NCBI RefSeq assembly: GCF_037893185.1
Contig: NZ_CP140772.1
Location: 2,852,001 to 2,916,000 of the forward strand
Length of the DNA stretch: 64,000 nucleotides
Direction of reading: 5' to 3'
From: Chitinophaga sp. 180180018-3
Lineage (GTDB): Bacteria > Bacteroidota > Bacteroidia > Chitinophagales > Chitinophagaceae
Part shown: one piece after another, positions 1-9,595 of the stretch
Numbering within the stretch: position 1 is the first letter of the stretch
Layout of the letters: each line of letters starts with the position of its first letter
Program-made: the position numbers and the translations under genes
The notes under the pieces: model-generated
Database searches by the model: none
Told to the model about the DNA's origin: nothing
Seen by the model: only the letters and a program-made list of their open reading frames with translations

Positions 1-1271
1 TCGTATACCAGACCCGCGATAATCCTTTGGGGAAACTTTCAGATGCCACGGCTACATCGCTCGGGAAAGGACTGGTACGACTGCATTTCCGGCCTGCAAT
101 GAAGCCGGCTCCCGGAACGCTGATCGCGCTTTATCACGGCTATTACATCACCGATGGTATACAGCTGATGCAGAGCCGCCGGCTGTGGCTGGAGCAAATC
201 AACATTTACCATACCCTGAGTTGCGGGGTCATTGCTTTCAAAAGTGAAGACATCACCCTGAAGCAGGTGAATATCATAGCCAATGAAAAGAAAAATCGTG
301 TATTCAGTACCGTAGCCGACGCCACGCACTTTAATGGTTGTAAAGGCCGCATTGTGATCGACGGATGCACGGTCACCGGCGCCGGCGATGATTTTATCAA
401 TATACATGGTATGTATGCCCAGGTAGCCAAAGTACTGAACGATCATGAAGTGCTGCTGGCGCCGGATGGAAGGTACGTAGGCTTTGAGCCCGGTGATAAA
501 GCCTGGCGGGTGGATACGGCTACGATGCAGCGCTGGCATGGTTTATCCGTGGCAGGGCAGGAGGCTGTATGGGAAAACGGCAGGGTTACAGGATACCGGC
601 TTACTTTCACCAGCAATATCACCGGTATGCTCAATAGTGGCGATCTGCTGGAAAGTGCAGACAGGAACCCGGATGTGGAGATCACCAATTGCCGCGTGAT
701 GAAGCGCAACCGCGCAAGGGGGATACTGGTAACCAGCGCAGGCAAAGTGCGCATATCCAATAACTACTTCAATACTGCGGGTGCGGCCATCCTCATTGAA
801 GGCGACCGGCACCTGTGGTATGAATCAGGTGCAGTGAGGGACGTAGCTATTGAAAACAATGTTTTTGAGAACTGTTATACTTCCGGCAATAATATAAAGG
901 AGGCGCCCTGGGGCTGGGGAGAAGGCGTTATTTCCATTACACCTTTTATCACTCCGAAAGATGTAACCTCTCCGGCGTACCATCACAACATCCGCATCAC
1001 TGGTAATACTTTCCGGCATTACGACTATGCGTTGCTGTACGCCCGTTCTGTAGATACGCTGGTGTTTTCATCTAACAGGATGATATATACGAATACCTAT
1101 CCGCCATTTTATCGTAAGGTGAATGTATACCTGGATGGATGCAGGCATGTAAGTATTGGTAACAATACATTTGATGCGGCTTTCCCGGGAAGAAATGTGT
1201 GGATAGAGCATATGAAGCCGAAGGATTTGAGGCAGTCCGGAAGCGGGAGGTTGAGCGTAAGCAGTCTTTAG
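1..1271 (+). CDS. GH110-like right-handed beta-helix protein (5' partial)
   Basis: The reading frame is open from the first bases of the window, so the N-terminus lies outside; the internal TTG at 27 is not a convincing start. About 420 residues are visible. They show repeated short Asn-rich turns (NNYF, NNVF, GNTF, NNTF) of a parallel beta-helix. The segments GDDFINIHG, RARGILV, GAAILIEGD and ALLYARSVD resemble family GH110, which removes terminal alpha-1,3-linked galactose. I infer a secreted glycosidase, but the signal peptide is not visible. The stop codon lies inside the left arm of a 40-bp palindrome shared with the convergent neighbour. Another pectinase-like beta-helix family is the main alternative. 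Confidence 0.6.
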   Translation, partial: VYQTRDNPLGKLSDATATSLGKGLVRLHFRPAMKPAPGTLIALYHGYYITDGIQLMQSRRLWLEQINIYHTLSCGVIAFKSEDITLKQVNIIANEKKNRVFSTVADATHFNGCKGRIVIDGCTVTGAGDDFINIHGMYAQVAKVLNDHEVLLAPDGRYVGFEPGDKAWRVDTATMQRWHGLSVAGQEAVWENGRVTGYRLTFTSNITGMLNSGDLLESADRNPDVEITNCRVMKRNRARGILVTSAGKVRISNNYFNTAGAAILIEGDRHLWYESGAVRDVAIENNVFENCYTSGNNIKEAPWGWGEGVISITPFITPKDVTSPAYHHNIRITGNTFRHYDYALLYARSVDTLVFSSNRMIYTNTYPPFYRKVNVYLDGCRHVSIGNNTFDAAFPGRNVWIEHMKPKDLRQSGSGRLSVSSL

Positions 1272-1352
1272 CTTTTAGTAAAAATGCAGCGGAGACTAAC
1301 GTGTAACTATGTACGTTAATCTCCGCTGCATTTTTACTAAAGACTAAAGATT
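1263..1352. repeat. Long imperfect palindrome between convergent genes, probable bidirectional terminator
   Basis: Arms 1263-1302 and 1313-1352 are complementary at 36 of 40 positions around a 10-nt loop. The structure runs from stop codon to stop codon of the two convergent genes. The inner part, TTAGTAAAAATGCAGCGG followed by AGAYTAACGT, recurs in the palindrome at 32995-33070, and the outer part recurs at 50673-50734. This makes it a member of an interspersed repeat family as well as a likely terminator. Confidence 0.85.
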
Positions 1353-4026
1353 ATTTAAACTCCAGCCAATCCAGCGTAAATAAATGCTGGTCCGGCGCCT
1401 TATCCTTGCTGAAAACAAAATACAGATCATTCCTGCCACCAGGGTCTTTCACCGGTACGGTCTTCTCAATGAATTTATGCCAATCGCCGGTTGCTTTAAA
1501 ATCAAAAGTACTGATCACCGGCCCGGTTACGCTGCCGGTGCGTATTTCCAGCCGCGCGTCTTTATCGAGCGACGAATACCTGTAGGTAACGCTGCTGATT
1601 CCTTTCAGATCGATGTTCCGGAAAATAAAGAACGACTTGTTATGGATAGAGCCGAGGTGTTCGGAAGAACGGCCTATATTATTGACAGAATCTGCCTCTT
1701 CTGCCTGCATTCTGGCAGGGCGCAGGAGGAGCAGGGCAGTGGCACTCAGCGGAGAAGCGTTTCCACCTCCGTCGGTATAAGTGGCTGCCAGCACGTAGTT
1801 ACCAAATTGCTCTTTGCCCAGGTGATCCTTTAATGCTACCGTTCCGGTAGGCGGCAGTCCGCTGCCAGGTGTTGGTGCTGCAAGGGTAAGAATGTACTTC
1901 ACAATTTGTCCGGCATCCTCTACTGATAGCTGCGGATGGGCTGCCATAGAGTGTTCTCCCCATACGCCGCCACCGCCATTGATGATCTTGTTGGCAAGAT
2001 ATTCCGGTGCTTTGGGATCGTGTTCATAACGTTTGGCTACCTGCGTGAAAGCGGGGCCTACAGAGGTTTTGTCGAGCTGGTGACAGGCTTTGCAATCACT
2101 GCCTTCCATCAGCAATTTCCCCGGATGAGCCGGTATGGCGGTGATCAGCTGGTGACCCTGCTGCGGCTTTTTGCTGCGAGGCACGTAATGCAAACCAACG
2201 TTCAGCTGCCCGTAGTTGATAGACGGATCTTCTTTATCGGTAACGGTCACCGCATAATGCAGCGGATGATTGTTGGAATAGAAGGTGCTGTTATCCGTAG
2301 TGTTGATGCTTACCCGTGGAACGGTATTGCCTACACGTATAGTGACGGTATCGCTGCTGCTGGCGCCTGACGGATCTGTTATTTTCAACACGGCTTTGTA
2401 TACGCCGTTTTTCGTATAGGTGTAAACGGGATTAGCTTCTTTAGAACTGCTGCTGCCGTCGCCGAAATTCCATTCATATTTCAGTGCGTCGTTGTCGAAA
2501 TCATAGCTCTTCGTACTGTTGAACGCCACTTTCACCGGGGCGGAGCCTGCGGTATCTACGGTGTATACTTTGGCCACCGGAGCGCGGTTGCCGCCATTGT
2601 AGGAAACTTTCACCAGCCGGGCATCGTCGTTGTCTACGCCATACACAGAACCATATTCCAGTACGTACAGGTCGCCTCCCTTACCGGTGGCCATGTCTAC
2701 CGGGCGGCGGAAATCGCCGTTGGTGGCCATGAACGGCTCCATTGATTTGAAGTTGTATTGTTCATCCAGCCGTACTACATATACCCAGTTACGCATCCAG
2801 TCGTAGATGAATAACCCGTTATCGAAATACGCCGGTAATCCGGTGCTGCTGGCGGTATTTTTATCATAATGAAAAACCGGGCCAGCCATGGCGCATCGGC
2901 CGCCATTGCCTAATTGCGGGAATACTTTCGATGAATCGTACGGATAGTAAACCATCGCTTTCTGCCCCGGAGGTAATACTTTCAGCCCGGTATTATACGG
3001 TGAGTGGTTCACCGGCGCTTCTGCTTTATAGGGCTGGCCAATTGTTTTCGTTGCAAAATCATATGCAGGATATACTTTATTATCCGCTACCATAAACGGC
3101 CAGCCGAAGTTCCCCGGCTTTTTCGCCTGGTTGATCTCATCGTAACCACGAGGGCCCTGCGCGGCGTCCTGGCCGGCATCCGGACCAACCTCGCCCCAGT
3201 ATACGAAACCGGTAGCTTTGTCGACCGACATACGGTACGGATTACGGCAGCCCATGACATATATCTCCGGCCTGGTGCCTGCCGTACCTTTTGGAAACAG
3301 ATTGCCTTCAGGTATAGTATAAGTGCCATCAGGCTGCGGATGTATGCGCAGTATCTTTCCCCGGAGGTCGTTTGTATTACCGGCGGAGCGCTCTGCGTCA
3401 AACGTGATGCGGCCAGGAATCGTGTCCAGTGGCGCATAACCGTTGGAGGCAAATGGTACGGTATTATCGCCGGTAGATATGAACAGGTTACCATCTTTAT
3501 CCCAATCCAGCGAACCACCGGTATGCGCGCTTACTTCCAGTTCCAGCGGAATGGTGAGCAGCACTTTCTCCGATGCTACTATCAGCGAATCTTTCCCTGC
3601 CAGCGTAAACCGGGATACATGCTGCGCTGCCGGCAGTTTATTGGGTGTATAAAAACAATAAATGTAATGGTTGTGATCAAAGTCGGGGTCAATGGTTAAT
3701 CCCAGCAATCCGTTACCAAATCCTTCCTTTGTATCCGGTAGTACCGGGAACGTATATACGACTTTCGTGGCCTGGCTTGCCGCATCGTAACGGTACAGCT
3801 TACCACTTCTCTCTATAAAATAAACATCCCCATCATTGGTAACAGCCAGTTCCATCGGCTCGTTCAGGTCGTTCGATAAAATGGTTTTGGTAAAACGATT
3901 GTCTTCCGGGGTTTTCATCGTTCCGCCGTCTTTCCGGTTACCGCATGCCTGTATAATGAGTGTTGAACTGACAATAATCAGGCCCGGTATCAGCCGGCGC
4001 AAACGCGATGGTTGTTGATCGCTCAT
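1351..4026 (-). CDS. Secreted PQQ-type sugar dehydrogenase with PKD, cytochrome c and CBM6-like domains
   Basis: This 891-residue lipoprotein (lipobox Cys about 28) is built of four parts. Residues about 45-475 form a six-bladed propeller of the glucose/sorbosone dehydrogenase type (GGSLDWDKDGNLFISTGDN, RGKILRIHP, GYDEIN). Residues about 480-566 form a PKD domain (YEWNFGDG). A class I cytochrome c follows with CKACH at 645-649 and a later Met-containing segment. Residues about 765-891 look like a CBM6 beta-sandwich. Such proteins oxidise sugars using PQQ and pass electrons to the haem. I infer an outer-membrane, carbohydrate-anchored oxidase. No neighbouring gene shares its strand, so it looks monocistronic. 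Confidence 0.85.
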   Translation of the reverse strand: MSDQQPSRLRRLIPGLIIVSSTLIIQACGNRKDGGTMKTPEDNRFTKTILSNDLNEPMELAVTNDGDVYFIERSGKLYRYDAASQATKVVYTFPVLPDTKEGFGNGLLGLTIDPDFDHNHYIYCFYTPNKLPAAQHVSRFTLAGKDSLIVASEKVLLTIPLELEVSAHTGGSLDWDKDGNLFISTGDNTVPFASNGYAPLDTIPGRITFDAERSAGNTNDLRGKILRIHPQPDGTYTIPEGNLFPKGTAGTRPEIYVMGCRNPYRMSVDKATGFVYWGEVGPDAGQDAAQGPRGYDEINQAKKPGNFGWPFMVADNKVYPAYDFATKTIGQPYKAEAPVNHSPYNTGLKVLPPGQKAMVYYPYDSSKVFPQLGNGGRCAMAGPVFHYDKNTASSTGLPAYFDNGLFIYDWMRNWVYVVRLDEQYNFKSMEPFMATNGDFRRPVDMATGKGGDLYVLEYGSVYGVDNDDARLVKVSYNGGNRAPVAKVYTVDTAGSAPVKVAFNSTKSYDFDNDALKYEWNFGDGSSSSKEANPVYTYTKNGVYKAVLKITDPSGASSSDTVTIRVGNTVPRVSINTTDNSTFYSNNHPLHYAVTVTDKEDPSINYGQLNVGLHYVPRSKKPQQGHQLITAIPAHPGKLLMEGSDCKACHQLDKTSVGPAFTQVAKRYEHDPKAPEYLANKIINGGGGVWGEHSMAAHPQLSVEDAGQIVKYILTLAAPTPGSGLPPTGTVALKDHLGKEQFGNYVLAATYTDGGGNASPLSATALLLLRPARMQAEEADSVNNIGRSSEHLGSIHNKSFFIFRNIDLKGISSVTYRYSSLDKDARLEIRTGSVTGPVISTFDFKATGDWHKFIEKTVPVKDPGGRNDLYFVFSKDKAPDQHLFTLDWLEFK

Positions 4027-4182
4027 GTGTGTGTTTGAGATTTTGATTAGAAGGATCTAAAATAATAGCGTATTATTTCTTTTTTCCGGAAATGGGATGA
4101 AAGGAAATAATATAGGATAAGCAAATCTTTCGGGAAAGAAGTATAATTATAGGCGAATTTAATATCACAATAATAGCAGGGC

Positions 4183-4214
4183 TTGTCATTTTCTGTGCTG
4201 CTTGCGTATCTTTG
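4183..4214 (+). promoter_or_regulatory. Bacteroidota-type promoter
   Basis: TTG at 4183-4185 is followed after 21 nt by TATCTTTG at 4207-4214, matching the TTG/TAnnTTTG pattern of the primary sigma factor in Bacteroidota. It lies 34 nt upstream of the start at 4249. Confidence 0.7.
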
Positions 4215-4248
4215 GTGCCCACATTATCCAGGCAGTTAAATATTAAAG

Positions 4249-4536
4249 ATGGATCTGAAGGAATTTAAATCATCTCTCCAAAAGGAGCACCCGCCGAAAG
4301 AAATTTCCGTTTACCTGGAGTCGCTCTGGTACGATGCGAAAGGAAACTGGAAAAAGGCGCACGACCTGGTCGACAGTCTGCCAGGGACAGATGCTGCCCG
4401 GGTGCATGCGTATCTGCACAGGGTAGAAGGTGATCAGGGAAACGCTGATTATTGGTACCGCCGCGCCGGCGCCAGCAGACCTGCATATCCGCAGGAAGAG
4501 GAATGGGAAGTATTAGTAACCCGGTTTTTAAAATAA
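4249..4536 (+). CDS. Small conserved cytosolic protein of unknown function
   Basis: This 95-residue protein has no signal peptide. The signature WYDAKGNWKKAHDL followed by VHAYLHRVEGDQGNADYWYRRA is a pattern I recognise from a widespread family of about 90-residue uncharacterised proteins in Bacteroidota and Proteobacteria. It is rich in Trp and Tyr and probably helical, with a TPR-like look, but no catalytic residues stand out. A good promoter lies just upstream. The next gene starts 45 nt downstream on the same strand, so co-transcription with the membrane regulator is possible. The function is unknown. Confidence 0.8.
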   Translation: MDLKEFKSSLQKEHPPKEISVYLESLWYDAKGNWKKAHDLVDSLPGTDAARVHAYLHRVEGDQGNADYWYRRAGASRPAYPQEEEWEVLVTRFLK

Positions 4537-4581
4537 AATAAAAAGAGCCGGCTGCAGTTAAGTTTAGTTTTTTAGCGGAGT

Positions 4582-7104
4582 ATGTGGAAATTTTTTCTCT
4601 TGTTAATGTTACCTGCCCTCCTGGCAGCCGGTGATGGTTTGAGCCAGTCGTCGTACGGCTTGCGCTTCTCCAGCCACGAGGTGGTGCAGGAGAAACGAAC
4701 TGCACTGAACCTCACTTCCACAGGACCGTTATGTTTTAAGAAGAAAGGAGAAATTGCTTTCGACTTTAATTTACTTCCCTATAAAGAATCTTATTTTGGC
4801 TACATACTAAGGATTGTTGCTGACAACGACGAGAATGTAGACCTGGTATACAATCAGCAGGACCGGTCCATTAATTTCCTCATCGGCGAAAATTTTTCGA
4901 AGAAGTTTTACATCGACTCAGCAGCGCTTTTCAATAAATGGACGCGCATTGCTGTGAGTATCGACCCGGCCAGCCGGGAAGCGGCTGTAGCTGTGGAAGG
5001 CCGGCAGGTAGCGCGCGGACACTTGCAAACAGGCAACCCCGCCTGTATAAAGGTGCTCTTCGGTACCAACGCCTTTGAAGGTTTTCAGACAACCGATATT
5101 CCGCCAATGAATATCCGTGATATTGTAGTGAAAGAGGGAGATGCCATCCGCTACAACTGGCCCCTCTCGGAAGTTGCCGGCGACACTGCCACCGACCGGC
5201 AGGAAGGGAAAACCGCTGCAGTAAAGAATCCTGTCTGGATCAACCCCCGGCATAACCACTGGCGCCTCGCGCAAACATGGGAAGTGAACGGATATCCCGC
5301 CGTAGCGTTCGACCGGAATACGGAGGTGCTCTACCTGGTAACCGGCGATACTTTATATCATCTTTCATTTAAAAATGGTCAGGCTGCAGGAACAGCGCTC
5401 AGCCAGCGTTTGGAGAACCTGCTACCCGGTAACCAGGCGGTGTTTGATCCGTATAATAATAAATTATATAGTTTTTATGCAGATGAACGCAAAGCCGGCA
5501 CCTATGATGCTGCCAACCGGCGCTGGGATGTAGCATATACGCCAGGAGGGCTCACGGTATTCTGGCAGGCCAACAAATTCTTCTCCCGCTCCGATTCTTC
5601 GCTGTATATACTCTGCGGCTACGGCCAGATGCAATACAAGAACCTCGTACAACGTTATCGCCCCTCCGCTGCCAGCTGGGATACCGTATCCGTTAGCGGC
5701 GAACGCCTCGTGCCACGCTACCTCGCAGCAGTAGGCGCCACTACCAATGGCGATACGGCCTATATACTCGGTGGTTACGGCAGCAACAGCGGTAGCCAGG
5801 TGATTAACCCGCGTCATCAGTACGATCTGATGGCTTTCTATGTAAAAGATCATTCTTTTCATAAGCTATACCAGCTCAAAGAACCAGGTGTGCAATTCGC
5901 CTTTGCCAACAGCCTCGTTCCGGACCCCGATGGGCAACATTATTATGCACTTACTTTTCCTGACAACCAGTTCCATACTTCACTGCAACTGATCCGGGGC
6001 TCCCTGTCGGAACCGGTGTATACTCAGCTGGCCGATGAAATACCGTATTCTTTTCATGATATCAGGTCTTTCGCCGATCTCTATTTTTGCAGTACCAGCG
6101 AACTGCTGACGGCTGTAACCATGCATACCAACAGCGACCAGCGAACTACCGTGAACGTATATACGCTCGAATTTCCGGGAGCTGCCATTACAACAGCAGT
6201 ATCTGCGCGCAAACAAATCAGCCGCTGGTATATTTGGGCATCGGTGATATCCCTGGCGTTAGTCATCTTCATAATATATTATTACCGCTTCCGCCGTAAA
6301 CCATCCCTGCCGGCTACACAGGCAACAGCACCACCGGCGCCGGTAATAGCAACGCCGGAACCGCCTGCAGAAGCACCGGGGCAGCAGGCTGATATCCACT
6401 GCTTCGGTACATTTGAAGTATTAGACAAAGACGGACAAGATCTGACCCGCTCGTTCACACCACTGCTGAAAGAACTGTTTCTGCTGATCGCTATTCATAC
6501 CATCCGCACCGGTAAAGGAATTTCGTCCGATAAACTATATGCGACACTTTGGCCGGATAAGTCGAGCAAAGAAGCGCAGAACAACCGTTCCGTAAACATG
6601 GTGAAGCTGAAAGCGATATTAGACAAACTGGCGCCCTGTACATTCGTGAAGGAGGCCGACAGGTGGAGCCTGCAGTACGATGCCACCCGGATTCGCATCG
6701 ACCTCGCCGTTTTCCAGGAGCTGCTGGCGCAACCCCGGCCGTTGTCGAAAACCGGGATAAAACAAATGCTCGCCATACTACGCCGTGGCGCCTTCCTGCC
6801 TGATGCCGGGTACGGCTGGCTGGAAGATATACAGTCGGGTATCTCGGCCGATGTGCTGGATGTATTGACCGGCACTGCGCCCCAATTTAAAGCAGCACCG
6901 GAACTGCTGATAGAAATGGCAGATGGTATTTTCCTCGTTGATCCGGTCAGTGAAGAAGCATTACTCCTGAAGTGCAGCAGCCTGGTTACCCTGGGACGAC
7001 ATTCACTGGCTAAAGCACTTTTTAATAAATTTACAAAAGAGTATCTACACCTATACGGAGAAGAATTTCCGCATCCCTTCACGGATTTTTCCGGTGAAAA
7101 GTGA
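4582..7104 (+). CDS. Membrane-spanning regulator: LamG-like and kelch-like exterior, SARP-type interior
   Basis: This is an 840-residue protein with a signal peptide (residues 1-21). Residues about 30-200 look like a concanavalin/LamG sandwich (GEIAFDFNLLPYKESYFGYILRI). Residues about 210-535 contain kelch-like blades (YILGGYGSNSG, LYILCGYG). A single membrane helix spans about 549-571. Residues about 610-700 form a winged helix (TPLLKELFLLIAIHT, SSDKLYATLWPDKS, NNRSVNMVKLKAIL), and the last 130 residues are a helical BTAD-like domain. I infer a one-component sensor with a periplasmic propeller and a cytoplasmic DNA-binding half. Targets are unknown, though the adjacent GH92 gene is a candidate. 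The start ATG is preceded by a purine-rich GCGGAG. Confidence 0.75.
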   Translation: MWKFFLLLMLPALLAAGDGLSQSSYGLRFSSHEVVQEKRTALNLTSTGPLCFKKKGEIAFDFNLLPYKESYFGYILRIVADNDENVDLVYNQQDRSINFLIGENFSKKFYIDSAALFNKWTRIAVSIDPASREAAVAVEGRQVARGHLQTGNPACIKVLFGTNAFEGFQTTDIPPMNIRDIVVKEGDAIRYNWPLSEVAGDTATDRQEGKTAAVKNPVWINPRHNHWRLAQTWEVNGYPAVAFDRNTEVLYLVTGDTLYHLSFKNGQAAGTALSQRLENLLPGNQAVFDPYNNKLYSFYADERKAGTYDAANRRWDVAYTPGGLTVFWQANKFFSRSDSSLYILCGYGQMQYKNLVQRYRPSAASWDTVSVSGERLVPRYLAAVGATTNGDTAYILGGYGSNSGSQVINPRHQYDLMAFYVKDHSFHKLYQLKEPGVQFAFANSLVPDPDGQHYYALTFPDNQFHTSLQLIRGSLSEPVYTQLADEIPYSFHDIRSFADLYFCSTSELLTAVTMHTNSDQRTTVNVYTLEFPGAAITTAVSARKQISRWYIWASVISLALVIFIIYYYRFRRKPSLPATQATAPPAPVIATPEPPAEAPGQQADIHCFGTFEVLDKDGQDLTRSFTPLLKELFLLIAIHTIRTGKGISSDKLYATLWPDKSSKEAQNNRSVNMVKLKAILDKLAPCTFVKEADRWSLQYDATRIRIDLAVFQELLAQPRPLSKTGIKQMLAILRRGAFLPDAGYGWLEDIQSGISADVLDVLTGTAPQFKAAPELLIEMADGIFLVDPVSEEALLLKCSSLVTLGRHSLAKALFNKFTKEYLHLYGEEFPHPFTDFSGEK

Positions 7105-7234
7105 ACTTTTTTTGAACTTTTTTCGCGGGTTAGTGCTTAATTAGTGCTGCTGTTAAGGCCACCAGGCTAAATTGCAGCCAGTAATGAATAAGACATTATT
7201 CCACGACATGGCACTCAGGCCGTTTTATTTGCAG

Positions 7235-7266
7235 AATGCTGGCGATCTCCGTCGCCAGCATTTTTT
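7235..7266 (+). terminator. Rho-independent terminator
   Basis: The perfect 10-bp stem ATGCTGGCGA (7236-7245) / TCGCCAGCAT (7252-7261) closes a 6-nt loop and runs into T6. It lies after the membrane regulator gene and about 40 nt before the GH92 gene, so it separates the two transcripts. Confidence 0.85.
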
Positions 7267-7304
7267 GTTTAAATATCCCATCTCCATTATAAATAATATG
7301 CTCA

Positions 7305-9524
7305 ATGAAAAGATCTATATGGAGGAACAGTAGCCTCCTCCTGCTAACATCAGTTATTTCCCTTTCCACCCAGGCGGCTGTCCGCGATTCGATTCCAGAC
7401 CGGAATACGGATATGATAGATCCCCGCATCGGTAATGTGGGGCAATTACTGGAGCCTACCCGTCCGACGGTGCAGCTACCCAATCAGCTCATCCGGTTTA
7501 CGCCGCAGCGTAAAGATTATATGGATGATCAGATCGATAATTTTCCGCTAACGATTGTATCGCACAGAATGGGGCAGGTGTTTTCCGTAAAGCCCGTCGC
7601 CGGCACGCCGGATAAAGCTGCCCGGAACAGACGAATGGCTTACGACCATGATCTGGAAATAAACCGTCCCTGGTATTACTCCACCTGGCTGCTCGACGAT
7701 CAGATCAATGTAGAATTCGCCGCAGGCCGGAAAACCGGCTGCTACCGTTTTCGTTTCCCGCAACAGCCGTCCGGCAGATCGCTGCTCTTTGGTGTCTATA
7801 ACGGTGGGGCATCTTCCTATAACCTCCTTCCCAACAATATCATCAAAGGAGTGGAAACATATCACGACGATATCAAAGTGTATATGTACGGGGTATTCAG
7901 TCAGCAGGCCACCCTGGAAAGCGGTAGTAACGGTACTGCCGAAATAGCAGTGGGATTCCCTGCGTCCGCCAGTGAAGTGGTTTTCAGGTATGCCATTAGT
8001 TACATCAGCCCGGAAGAGGCGGAACAACATTTCCGTGAAGAAATCAGTCATACATCCTTCGACGAGGTAGTCGCTGCCGGAAAGGCAGCCTGGGACAAGG
8101 TGATGGATCAGATCAATGTAAAAGGAGGAACACCGGCTCAGCGCCGCTCTTTTTATACCGCATTGTATCGTTGCTATGAGAGAGCGGTTGATATTTCGGA
8201 AGATGGGAAGTACTACAGTGGTTTCGATAAACAGATCCATGCCGATAATCGTCCTTTTTATGTGGATGACTGGTCGTGGGACACCTACCTGGCTCTGCAT
8301 CCACTGCGCATGATCCTGGACCCGGCAAAGGAAGAAGACATGCTGAACTCCTACGTACACATGTACGAACAAAGCGGCTGGATGCCTACCTTTCCCGTGC
8401 TGTTCGGAGATCATGCCTGCATGAACGGATTTCATTCGTCGGTGATCATGCTTGATGCCTGGAGAAAAGGCCTGAGAAGATTTAATATAGAGACCGCCTA
8501 CGAAGGTATGCGCAAAAATGCGACGGAAGCCACGATGCTGCCCTGGCGCAACGGTCCCAAAACATCGCTGGATGATGTATACCGTAGCAAAGGCTACTTC
8601 CCGGCGCTGCACCCCGGCGAAAAAGAAACGGTTGCCGAAGTACATTCTTTCGAAAAAAGACAGGCAGTAGCCGTGACACTCGGCGGAGCATACGACGACT
8701 GGGCCGTAGCCGAACTGGCCGGTGAGCTCAATAAAAAGGCCGACCAGCAACGCTTTGCACCCCGGGCAAAAAATTATCAGCATCTCTGGAATGCAGAGAA
8801 GCAGTTTTTTATGCCGAAAGATGCCGATGGGAACTGGATCAATATCAACGTAAAATTCGACGGAGGCCTGGGAGGCCGCGATTACTACGACGAAAACAAT
8901 GGCTGGACCTATCTGTGGCAGGTACAGCACGACATTCCCGGGCTGATAACATTGATGGGCGGGAAGCAGGCCTTCGTAAAGCGCCTGGATCAGCTGTTCC
9001 GTGAATCGCTGGATATGTCGCGTTACAACTTCTGGAACAAATTCCCGGATGCCACCGGTCTTGTTGGCCAGTTTTCTATGGGCAACGAGCCCAGTTTCCA
9101 TATCCCTTATCTCTACAATTACGCAGGCGCTCCCTGGAAAACCCAGCAGCGTATCCGTTTCCTGCTGGATACCTGGTTTAAGGATAACGTGTTTGGGATC
9201 CCCGGTGATGAAGATGGTGGCGGTATGTCGGCCTTTGTGGTATTTTCTTCCATGGGCTTCTATCCGGTAACACCGGGCATTCCGGAATATACCATCGGCA
9301 GTCCTGTATTTGAGCATGTCACTATTGCATTGCCGGATAACAGGCAATTCACGATCATTGCACATGATTGTTCCGTGGTGAACAAATACATCCAGCAGGC
9401 GAAATTCAATGGCCAGCCTTTGAGTAAGCCGTTTTTCACCCATCAGCAGCTGATGAATGGTGGAACGTTGGAACTGTTTATGGGACCGAAGCCGGGAGAA
9501 GCGTTTGCCGCCTCGCTTTTCTAG
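7305..9524 (+). CDS. GH92 alpha-mannosidase, secreted
   Basis: This 739-residue protein has an N-terminal signal peptide ending near residue 25. The early motif MIDPRIGN, the central DDWSWDTYLALHPL and the C-terminal GNEPSFHIPYLYNYAG, GIPGDEDGGGMSAFVVFSSMG and TIGSPVFEHV are hallmarks of GH92, a calcium-dependent exo-acting alpha-mannosidase family. Length and motif order are normal, so it looks intact. It probably removes mannose side chains in the periplasm or at the surface, complementing the two GH76 endo-mannanases at 30.8-33.0 kb. The ATG at 7298 is out of frame; 7305 gives the proper signal peptide. Confidence 0.93.
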   Translation: MKRSIWRNSSLLLLTSVISLSTQAAVRDSIPDRNTDMIDPRIGNVGQLLEPTRPTVQLPNQLIRFTPQRKDYMDDQIDNFPLTIVSHRMGQVFSVKPVAGTPDKAARNRRMAYDHDLEINRPWYYSTWLLDDQINVEFAAGRKTGCYRFRFPQQPSGRSLLFGVYNGGASSYNLLPNNIIKGVETYHDDIKVYMYGVFSQQATLESGSNGTAEIAVGFPASASEVVFRYAISYISPEEAEQHFREEISHTSFDEVVAAGKAAWDKVMDQINVKGGTPAQRRSFYTALYRCYERAVDISEDGKYYSGFDKQIHADNRPFYVDDWSWDTYLALHPLRMILDPAKEEDMLNSYVHMYEQSGWMPTFPVLFGDHACMNGFHSSVIMLDAWRKGLRRFNIETAYEGMRKNATEATMLPWRNGPKTSLDDVYRSKGYFPALHPGEKETVAEVHSFEKRQAVAVTLGGAYDDWAVAELAGELNKKADQQRFAPRAKNYQHLWNAEKQFFMPKDADGNWININVKFDGGLGGRDYYDENNGWTYLWQVQHDIPGLITLMGGKQAFVKRLDQLFRESLDMSRYNFWNKFPDATGLVGQFSMGNEPSFHIPYLYNYAGAPWKTQQRIRFLLDTWFKDNVFGIPGDEDGGGMSAFVVFSSMGFYPVTPGIPEYTIGSPVFEHVTIALPDNRQFTIIAHDCSVVNKYIQQAKFNGQPLSKPFFTHQQLMNGGTLELFMGPKPGEAFAASLF

Positions 9525-9559
9525 CTCCAAATTCTCACGTAGTGTATTATTCTATAATA

Positions 9560-9567
9560 TATCTTTG
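9560..9567 (+). promoter_or_regulatory. Promoter -7 element
   Basis: TATCTTTG matches the TAnnTTTG element of Bacteroidota promoters and lies 28 nt before the ATG at 9596. It argues against the upstream in-frame start at 9542. No clear TTG -33 element was found. Confidence 0.5.
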
Positions 9568-9595
9568 CGTGCAAAATTTGCTTAATCCTATATCT

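Noticed and set aside
3004..3699. 231-codon plus-strand frame opposite the sugar dehydrogenase gene
   Set aside because: It overlaps the propeller coding region, and its odd Arg/Ile/Cys-rich composition fits a shadow frame.
7548..9530. 660-codon open frame on the minus strand opposite the GH92 gene
   Set aside because: The plus strand carries full GH92 motifs. The antisense frame has no recognisable domain, signal peptide or promoter and is a codon-bias shadow.
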